Assembly (NCBI GenBank): GCA_037968835.1
Contig: JBBKWG010000080.1
Location: forward strand, 1-11,412
Direction: 5' to 3'
Source of the DNA: JBBKWG01 sp037968835
GTDB taxonomy: Bacteria; Pseudomonadota; Alphaproteobacteria; Rhodobacterales; Rhodobacteraceae
DNA: 11,412 nucleotides
The notes under the pieces were generated by a model. It was not told the origin of the DNA. It saw only the letters and a program-made list of their open reading frames with translations, and made no database searches. The translations under genes and the position numbers were made by a program. Shown here piece after piece: positions 6,696 to 11,412 of the stretch. The first letter of the stretch is position 1. Each line of letters begins with the position of its first letter.

Positions 6696-7619
6696 ATGAT
6701 CCCTGTCCTCGACTGGTCCCGATTCTCGTCTGGTGCCGACCGCGATAGCTTTGTCGCCGATCTCGGCCACGCCTGTCGCGAAACCGGATTCTTTCTTGTT
6801 TCCGGTCACGGCATTGCGCAGTCGCTGATCGACGAAACCTTCGCCGCTGCCGACCGCTTTTTCGAGCTGCCCGACGCGAAGAAGGAACCGCTCGACATCC
6901 GGCGCAGCCGCAACAACCGGGGCTGGACCGCGACTGGCTCGGAGAACCTCGACGACAGCCAGCCGGGCCAGATCGACCGGAAAGAGGCGTTCAACATCGG
7001 CCTTGAACTTGCCGACGACGACCCCCGCATGGGCCAGCCGTTTCGCGGACCGAACGCATGGCCCGACCTGCCGGGCTTTCGCGAAACGACGCTCGCCTAT
7101 TTTGACGCGGTGCATCAACTCGGTGTCGATCTGCATCATGCCATCGCGCTCGATCTCGATCTGCCCGAGGATTACTTCGATCCCTTCCTCGACCAACCGC
7201 TCGCCACGCTCCGCTTGCTGCGCTATCCGGCCGGCAATCCCGAACCGGGAGCGATCGGGGCGGGCGCGCACACCGATTACGGCTCGGTCACGCTTTTGAT
7301 GGGCGACGGCGAGGCCGGGCTGCAATTGAAGCCGCGCGGCAAGGACTGGATCGACGTGCCGCGCGTGCCCGGCGCGTTCATCGTCAACATCGCCGATTGC
7401 CTGATGCGCTGGACGAACGACATCTATGTCTCGACGCCGCACCGGGTCCTTGTGCCGAAGAACGCGCGTCGCTCGCTGGCGTTCTTCCTCGATCCGAACC
7501 CTGACGCGGTGATCGAAGCGTTGCCGGGCACTGGCGCCGCGAAATACCCGCCGGTCACCGGGGCCGATTACCTGAAGATGCGGCTCGATGCGACGTATTC
7601 CGACAAGGTGACCGCGTGA
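6696..7619 (+). CDS. 2-oxoglutarate/Fe(II)-type oxygenase, isopenicillin N synthase family
   Basis: A 307-residue non-heme iron oxygenase. The N-terminal DIOX_N part runs from IPVLDW through ACRETGFFLVSGHGI (26-40), and the double-stranded beta-helix part carries the iron triad His192, Asp194 (AHTDYGSVTLL) and His249 (STPHRV). Arg258 and Ser260 (RRS) match the R-x-S that holds the 2-oxoglutarate carboxylate, so a 2-oxoglutarate-dependent hydroxylase or oxidase is more likely than a true IPNS-like oxidase. ATG 6696 has AGGAG at 6681-6685, 10 nt away. An in-frame upstream extension to 6609 lies inside the previous gene and has no family similarity. The stop overlaps the next start (GTGA). Members act on gibberellins, flavonoids, bases and small metabolites; the substrate here is unknown. 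Confidence 0.9.
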   Translation: MIPVLDWSRFSSGADRDSFVADLGHACRETGFFLVSGHGIAQSLIDETFAAADRFFELPDAKKEPLDIRRSRNNRGWTATGSENLDDSQPGQIDRKEAFNIGLELADDDPRMGQPFRGPNAWPDLPGFRETTLAYFDAVHQLGVDLHHAIALDLDLPEDYFDPFLDQPLATLRLLRYPAGNPEPGAIGAGAHTDYGSVTLLMGDGEAGLQLKPRGKDWIDVPRVPGAFIVNIADCLMRWTNDIYVSTPHRVLVPKNARRSLAFFLDPNPDAVIEALPGTGAAKYPPVTGADYLKMRLDATYSDKVTA

Positions 7620-8443
7620 CGCGTCGGCTGGATTGGGCCGAATATCGCACAACCGAATTTGCCGGGATCGACGCCGAGAAGACCATCGCCATCCTGCCGA
7701 CCGCCGCCATCGAGCAGCACGGCCCGCATCTGCCCGTCGGTGTCGACACCATGATCGCCGAGGGGATGCTGGCGGAACTTCGCCGATTTTGTCCCGACGA
7801 TCTGGAGATCCGCATTTTGCCGGTTCAGGCCATCGGCAAGTCGAACGAACACCTTCACGCGCTCGGAACGCTGACGCTGAGCGCCGAAACCGCGCTTGCC
7901 GCATGGCGCGAGATCGGCCTGTCGATTGCGCGCGCCGGTGTGCGCAAAGTCGTCATCGTCTATTCGCTCGGCGGCAACCTAGACCTGGTGTCGATCCTCA
8001 GCCGCGAATTGCGGGTGATGGCGGGAATGCTCGCGGTGAAGTGCCAGTGGGGCGCATTCGGCGTGCCGGATGGGCTTTATTCGGCGCAAGAAAGAACTTA
8101 CGGCATCCACGGCGGCGATCTCGAAACCTCGCTGATGTTGCATTTCCGACCCGACACGGTGGATATGTCGGCGGCAAGGGATTTCCGCTCGACTGCCGAG
8201 ACCGGGACGATCCCGCCCGTTGGGCCGATTTCCTTCGGCTGGATCGCGTCCGATCTGAACCCCGACGGCACGCTGGGCGAGGCGCATCTTGCCACCGCCG
8301 ACAAGGGCGCAGCGACGTGCGCCCATCAGGTTGCCGGATTTATCGAGTTGCTGCGCGCGGTTCGGGACCGGCCGCTGGGTGATATGGTGGCCACGGCGCA
8401 CGGTCCGGAATGGAATCGAGCCAATTCAAAGATTGACTTTTGA
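7616..8443 (+). CDS. Creatininase-family protein with an altered metal-site motif
   Basis: A 275-residue member of the creatininase/creatinine amidohydrolase family (PF02633), which opens cyclic amides or cleaves formamides with two metal ions. The first metal motif is intact: AAIEQHGPHLPVGVDT with Glu33, His35 and Asp44. The later SNEHLHALGTLTLS and HGGDLETS (Glu170) motifs are also family-like. The central N-G/S-H-G-G-N motif, however, reads Y116-S-L118-G-G-N121: the His that is a metal ligand in creatininase (His120 there) is Leu. The protein may bind one metal, use another ligand, or have lost catalysis. GTG 7616 makes a GTGA overlap with the dioxygenase stop, the usual coupling in this run. 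It is the last gene of the tightly packed series; activity should not be assumed from the family name. Confidence 0.88.
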   Translation: MTRRLDWAEYRTTEFAGIDAEKTIAILPTAAIEQHGPHLPVGVDTMIAEGMLAELRRFCPDDLEIRILPVQAIGKSNEHLHALGTLTLSAETALAAWREIGLSIARAGVRKVVIVYSLGGNLDLVSILSRELRVMAGMLAVKCQWGAFGVPDGLYSAQERTYGIHGGDLETSLMLHFRPDTVDMSAARDFRSTAETGTIPPVGPISFGWIASDLNPDGTLGEAHLATADKGAATCAHQVAGFIELLRAVRDRPLGDMVATAHGPEWNRANSKIDF

Positions 8444-8454
8444 TTAACTTCGGG

Positions 8455-8472
8455 CGTCACTCAGGGATGACG
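8455..8472. promoter_or_regulatory. Inverted repeat between the creatininase-like gene and the small membrane protein
   Basis: CGTCA (8455-8459) and TGACG (8468-8472) form a 5+5 bp inverted repeat with an 8-nt spacer in the 66-bp gap. It could be an operator half-site pair or a weak stem at the end of the operon transcript; no T run follows. TTGACT lies upstream (8433-8438) but a matching -10 is not seen. Whether the 58-residue gene has its own promoter cannot be told from this. Confidence 0.2.
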
Positions 8473-8509
8473 TAAACGCGTTCAACACCGGCAAAGACCG
8501 GAGGGATAA

Positions 8510-8686
8510 ATGGCACTCGGAGCAGTCTTCTTCAGCCTACCAGCAGCGCTTTTCGGAGCACTCTTTGTCAGTTTTTCAAACGAACTGGGAATGATCGAAG
8601 CCTTCGGCGTCTACGCCGGGTTCGGGCTTCTGACGCTGTTGGCGATCATCTCGGTCGCCACACTGGCTGACATCAAACGCGCCTAG
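8510..8686 (+). CDS. Small two-helix membrane protein (58 residues), unknown function
   Basis: ATG 8510 is preceded by a strong ribosome site (GGAGGG, 8500-8505). The frame gives 58 residues with two hydrophobic stretches, about 4-23 and 32-53, separated by a short SNELGMIE turn, and a polar DIKRA end; this is the shape of a helical hairpin in the inner membrane. I recognise no family. Its codons differ from the neighbours: CTA, CCA, AGT, TCA, ACA and several GGA appear here but are rare in the catabolic genes, which suggests a different origin or expression level. It lies 66 bp after the creatininase-like gene on the same strand, and its TAG stop overlaps the stop of the convergent CoxG-like gene. 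A membrane-anchoring or transporter-accessory role is possible but unsupported. Confidence 0.72.
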   Translation: MALGAVFFSLPAALFGALFVSFSNELGMIEAFGVYAGFGLLTLLAIISVATLADIKRA

Positions 8687-9132
8687 GGCGCATCGTCGCT
8701 CAGCTTCTCGCGGAAGGTGTCGAAGAACTGTGCCGCGAGCTTTTTGGATGTGCTGACCACCAGTCGGTTGCCGAGTTGCGCCAGCTTGCCGCCGATGTCG
8801 GCGTGGGCGGTGTATTTCAGCAGCGTCTCGCCTCCCCTGTCCTCCAGCACCACGTCCGCGCCACCCTTGGCAAAGCCCGCAGCACCGCCTTGTCCCTGCC
8901 CGCTCAGCGAGAACCGCTCGGGGGCTCCGGACGGGTCGAGCGTGACCTGACCGATGAACCGCGCCTTCACCGGTCCGACCTTCAAAAGCACCTTGGCTTC
9001 AAGTTCGGTGTCCGACGTCTTGGTCAAATCCTCGCAGCCGGGAATACAGTCCTTGAGGATGTCGGGATCGTTCAGGGCCGCGAAAACCCGTTCGCGCGGT
9101 GCCGGGATCAGGATTTCGTCGCTCAGGTCCAT
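8683..9132 (-). CDS. CoxG-like SRPBCC-family protein
   Basis: A 149-residue protein of the CoxG/SRPBCC group. The family pattern is strong: ERVFAALNDPDILKDCIPGC (14-33), KVGPVKARFIGQVTL (51-65), GQGGAAGFAKGGADVVL (80-96) and IGGKLAQLGNRLV (113-125), followed by KLAAQFF. CoxG is named from CO dehydrogenase clusters, where it helps anchor or mature the enzyme; many relatives occur elsewhere with unknown ligands bound in the SRPBCC cavity. This copy lacks the C-terminal membrane segment of some CoxG proteins and no molybdenum hydroxylase gene is in view. ATG 9132 follows GGAGAG. It is the third gene of the minus operon, 28 nt after the PanE-like gene. Its stop TAG shares CTAG (8683-8686) with the stop of the convergent small gene. 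Confidence 0.9.
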   Translation of the reverse strand: MDLSDEILIPAPRERVFAALNDPDILKDCIPGCEDLTKTSDTELEAKVLLKVGPVKARFIGQVTLDPSGAPERFSLSGQGQGGAAGFAKGGADVVLEDRGGETLLKYTAHADIGGKLAQLGNRLVVSTSKKLAAQFFDTFREKLSDDAP

Positions 9133-9160
9133 GTCACTCTCCGGGTTGATCGCGTTCGGG

Positions 9161-10135
9161 TCAGTAAAGCCCGGCCACGCGGGCGCGTTGCTGCACCAGC
9201 GACAGGACCATATCTATCGACGGTGTCGGCGTGTCGGTCAGTCGGCCAAGCTCCACGACAGACGCCACCAGCGCGTCGATCTCCATCGGTCGTCCGGCGT
9301 CCAGATCCTGTAGCATCGACGTGCGGTGCGCGCCCACCGCCGCGCCGGCGTCGATCCGGCGCTCCACGTCGATGGGGAACCGGATCCCCAGTTTTTCCGC
9401 GATTTCCTGAGCCTCGATCATCATCGCACGCGCCACCGCCCGCGTGCCGGGGTCGGTGCAGGCCACATCGAGCGTCGCATGGGTCAGCGCCGAGATTGGA
9501 TTGAACGACAGGTTGCCCCAGAGCTTGACCCAGATCTCGTCGCGGATACGTGGGCGCACCGGCGCTTTCAGACCGGCTTCGCCGAGAACTTCCGACAGCG
9601 CCATTGCGCGCGCCGACTTGCTGCCGTCCGGCTCGCCCAGCGAGAACCGATTGCCCTCGATATGGCGCACCACGCCGGGTTCCGGCACTTCGGCTGCCGG
9701 ATAGACGACGCAGCCCAGCACCCGATCCGGCCCGAACCCGTCCCACTGTGCATTTCCGGGATCGACCGAGGCGATCCGCGTGCCCTCGAACGGCCCGCCG
9801 TGCTTGTGGAAATACCACCAGGGGACGCCGTTCACACCGCTGACAACCGTCGTTTCCGGCCCGATCAAGGGCGCCATGAGCGGCACGAGCGGCGGCACCG
9901 AATGCGCCTTCAGCGTCACGATCACATAGTCCTGCACGCCCAGCGTAGCGGCATCGTCGGAGGCGCGGACAGCGTGGGTCGTCGTCACGTCATCCTCGAT
10001 CAGCGTCAAACCCTTGCTCTGCATCGCCGCCAGATGCGGGCCGCGCGCCACAAGGCTCACATCCGCACCCGCACCGGCGAGCTTCGCGCCAAGATAGCCG
10101 CCGATGGCCCCGGCGCCGAAAATGCAGATCTTCAA
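9161..10135 (-). CDS. 2-dehydropantoate 2-reductase (PanE/ApbA)-family oxidoreductase
   Basis: A 324-residue NAD(P)H-dependent reductase. The Rossmann start MKICIFGAGAIGGYLGAKL carries G-x-G-x-x-G at 7-12. Further PanE marks are TLKA with Lys76, VNG with Asn102, the catalytic-type Lys204 in DEIWVKLWGN, Asn208 and Asn212, and Ser273 and Glu285 in the C-terminal domain. The set agrees with ketopantoate reductase, but paralogues of this family reduce other 2-keto or 2-hydroxy acids, and its partners here (acyl-CoA ligase, CoxG-like) do not suggest pantothenate synthesis. The only start at the domain boundary is TTG 10135-10133, which forms a TTGA overlap with the ligase stop; translation by coupling is likely. 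Extending upstream in frame only adds sequence antiparallel to no known domain within the ligase gene. Confidence 0.87.
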   Translation of the reverse strand: MKICIFGAGAIGGYLGAKLAGAGADVSLVARGPHLAAMQSKGLTLIEDDVTTTHAVRASDDAATLGVQDYVIVTLKAHSVPPLVPLMAPLIGPETTVVSGVNGVPWWYFHKHGGPFEGTRIASVDPGNAQWDGFGPDRVLGCVVYPAAEVPEPGVVRHIEGNRFSLGEPDGSKSARAMALSEVLGEAGLKAPVRPRIRDEIWVKLWGNLSFNPISALTHATLDVACTDPGTRAVARAMMIEAQEIAEKLGIRFPIDVERRIDAGAAVGAHRTSMLQDLDAGRPMEIDALVASVVELGRLTDTPTPSIDMVLSLVQQRARVAGLY

Positions 10136-11412
10136 GACGTCAGCCCCAGCTTTTCCGCCATGCCGATCCGCTGCATCTTGCCGGTCGCGCCCTTCGGGAT
10201 CTCTTGCAGGATCAGCACCCGGCGCGGCACCTTGAACGCGGCCATCCGGGTCGCGGCGAAAATCCTGATATCGGCCTCGGTCACGGTTTCGCCGTCGCGC
10301 AGAACAACCGCCGCCGCGACCTCCTCGCCCAGCTTGTCGTGCGGCAACGCGAAGGCGACGCATTGCGCCACCGCCGGATGGTCCATCAACACCTCGTCAA
10401 TCTCAAGCGGACTGATTTTCTCGCCGCCCCGGTTGATGATCTCTTTCAGACGGCCAGTCAGGCGCAGATAGCCTTCGTCGTCGAATGCGCCCTGATCGCC
10501 GGTGCGAAACCAGCGCGCGCCCTCGGCCTCAAAGAAGCCCGTCGCGTTGGCCGCGTCGTTGTTTTCATAACCGGGCGTGACGTTCGGACCCGAGATCACG
10601 ATCTCGCCGATGTCCGCGATCAGACGGTCTTCGGCCTCATGCGCGATCCGCACCCTCGGGCCCGCTTCGATACCGACCGATCCCGGCTTTTGCGCACGCG
10701 GCGGCAGCGGGTTCGACGCCATCTGATGCGCCGCTTCGGTCATGCCGTAGCCCTCGATCACCGGGGCATTGAAGGTCGCGGCCAGTGACGCAAACACCTG
10801 CGGCGGCAGCGACGCCGACGACGAGCGCAAGAACCGCAGCGGATGTGCCGCGATCACGTCGGCGTTGCGCGGTGCGCGCGACACGATCGCCTGATGCATG
10901 GTCGGCACGGCGCTGTACCATGTCGCTCGCGCCTCCTGCATCCAGCCGAAGAACTTCAGCGCGTCAAAGCCCGGCGCGCACCAGACCGACGCACCCGACG
11001 CCAGCGAGGACGCAACCGCCGCCACCAGCCCGTGGATGTGAAACAGCGGCATCACGTTCAGACAGCGATCCCGTGGCCCAAGTTCCAGCGACGTCGCGAT
11101 ATGATCGGCGGAGGCTGCGATATTGCGCTGGAGCAACGGCACGATCTTCGGGCGCGATGTGGTTCCCGAGGTGTGCAGGATCAGCGCGATGTCGTCGCCG
11201 CCGGGAGTCCCGTGCGCCGCGTCGCCCCTTGGCCCGTTCAGTGTGAAAACGCCCGCCGCAGCGCCCGCGTCCACCGACAAACGCAGCACCGTCAGGCCCA
11301 GCTTTGTGGCCGCAGCCAGCGCCGGCCCATCGTAGCCTTCAGCGACGACAATCGCCTTGGCTTTCAGGTCCTCAAGATAGAACGCAAATTCCTCTTCGCG
11401 GTAGCCCGGGTT
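10132..11412 (-). CDS. Acyl-CoA synthetase, oxalate-CoA ligase (Pcs60/AAE3)-like, N-terminus off the right edge
   Basis: An AMP-forming acid-CoA ligase. 426 residues are visible; the frame stays open to the right edge and roughly the first 80-90 residues of a typical 500 are missing. The first visible residues NPGYREEEFAFYLEDLKAKA match the end of the family's N-terminal domain. Core motifs follow: the phosphate loop LHTSGTTSRPK, GYGMTEAAHQM (A5), TGDQGAFDDEGYLRLTGR (A7), the hinge LKEIINRGGEKISPLEID (A8), and the C-terminal Lys in GATGKMQR 15 residues from the end. SGTTSRPK followed by VPLLQ, and TEAAHQMASNPLPP, resemble the Pcs60/plant AAE3 group that includes oxalyl-CoA synthetases, so oxalate or another small diacid is a reasonable guess. 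The substrate is not proven. It is upstream in the minus operon and its stop overlaps the PanE-like start. Confidence 0.9.
   Translation of the reverse strand, partial: NPGYREEEFAFYLEDLKAKAIVVAEGYDGPALAAATKLGLTVLRLSVDAGAAAGVFTLNGPRGDAAHGTPGGDDIALILHTSGTTSRPKIVPLLQRNIAASADHIATSLELGPRDRCLNVMPLFHIHGLVAAVASSLASGASVWCAPGFDALKFFGWMQEARATWYSAVPTMHQAIVSRAPRNADVIAAHPLRFLRSSSASLPPQVFASLAATFNAPVIEGYGMTEAAHQMASNPLPPRAQKPGSVGIEAGPRVRIAHEAEDRLIADIGEIVISGPNVTPGYENNDAANATGFFEAEGARWFRTGDQGAFDDEGYLRLTGRLKEIINRGGEKISPLEIDEVLMDHPAVAQCVAFALPHDKLGEEVAAAVVLRDGETVTEADIRIFAATRMAAFKVPRRVLILQEIPKGATGKMQRIGMAEKLGLTS

Noticed and set aside
6465..7904. Long minus-strand frame of 479 codons opposite the flavin reductase, dioxygenase and creatininase-like genes
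   Set aside because: Antisense shadow of high-GC coding sequence: Arg-rich, no domain pattern, while the opposite strand carries clear conserved motifs in three genes.
10136..10363. In-frame 5' extension of the PanE-like gene to 10363
   Set aside because: It lies within the ligase gene, has no domain pattern, and the Rossmann fold starts exactly at TTG 10135.
9326..10471. Plus-strand frame of 381 codons opposite the PanE-like and ligase genes
   Set aside because: Shadow frame: His/Arg-rich with no recognisable motifs, opposite well-conserved enzymes.
1..11412. CRISPR array, tRNA/rRNA genes, insertion sequences, phage genes
   Set aside because: No regularly spaced repeats, transposase or integrase motifs, terminal inverted repeats or tRNA-like cloverleaf sequences were seen.

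Overview
The window is GC-rich DNA with dense, overlapping genes. Codon use strongly favours G or C in third position, and several protein types (NMT1-like ABC uptake, a CoxG-like protein, a Pcs60-like CoA ligase) are common in Alphaproteobacteria. A GC-rich intergenic element at about 5981-6034 resembles one I remember from Rhodobacteraceae genomes. My best guess is a Rhodobacteraceae-type alphaproteobacterium; nothing in the window proves it.

Layout. (1) 1-395, minus strand: a Rid-family protein cut by the left edge. (2) 396-614: a divergent control region of 219 bp with a small palindrome and no regulator gene. (3) 615-8443, plus strand: one tight gene run whose junctions are overlaps or very short gaps, apart from one interval of about 100 bp. 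It encodes an ABC importer (periplasmic binding protein, ATPase, permease), a CodA-like amidohydrolase, a PCMH-type FAD oxidoreductase, a flavodoxin-fold NAD(P)H oxidoreductase, a 2-oxoglutarate/Fe(II)-type dioxygenase and a creatininase-family protein. (4) 8510-8686, plus strand: a 58-residue two-helix membrane protein. (5) 11412-8683, minus strand: a second short operon with a Pcs60/oxalate-CoA-ligase-like acyl-CoA synthetase (cut by the right edge), a PanE-like reductase and a CoxG-like SRPBCC protein. The last plus gene and the CoxG-like gene meet tail to tail and share a CTAG that holds both stop codons.

How the genes may work together (inference). The plus-strand run looks like a self-contained import-and-degrade module. 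A small molecule is taken up by the ABC transporter, deaminated or ring-opened by the CodA-like hydrolase and the creatininase-like protein, and oxidised by the FAD enzyme, the dioxygenase and the flavin reductase. The divergent Rid protein could handle a reactive enamine/imine intermediate or act as a small hydrolase. The set suggests a cyclic nitrogen compound (pyrimidine-, hydantoin- or lactam-like), but no single gene fixes the substrate and I do not recognise the combination as a named pathway.

Most unusual details: a strong 11-bp hairpin directly after the binding-protein gene that overlaps the 5' end of the ATPase reading frame; a creatininase-family protein whose NGHGGN-type motif has lost its His; a CodA-like enzyme that keeps the metal and catalytic residues but seems to have lost the cytosine-recognition residues; and a CoxG-like gene with no CO dehydrogenase genes in view.
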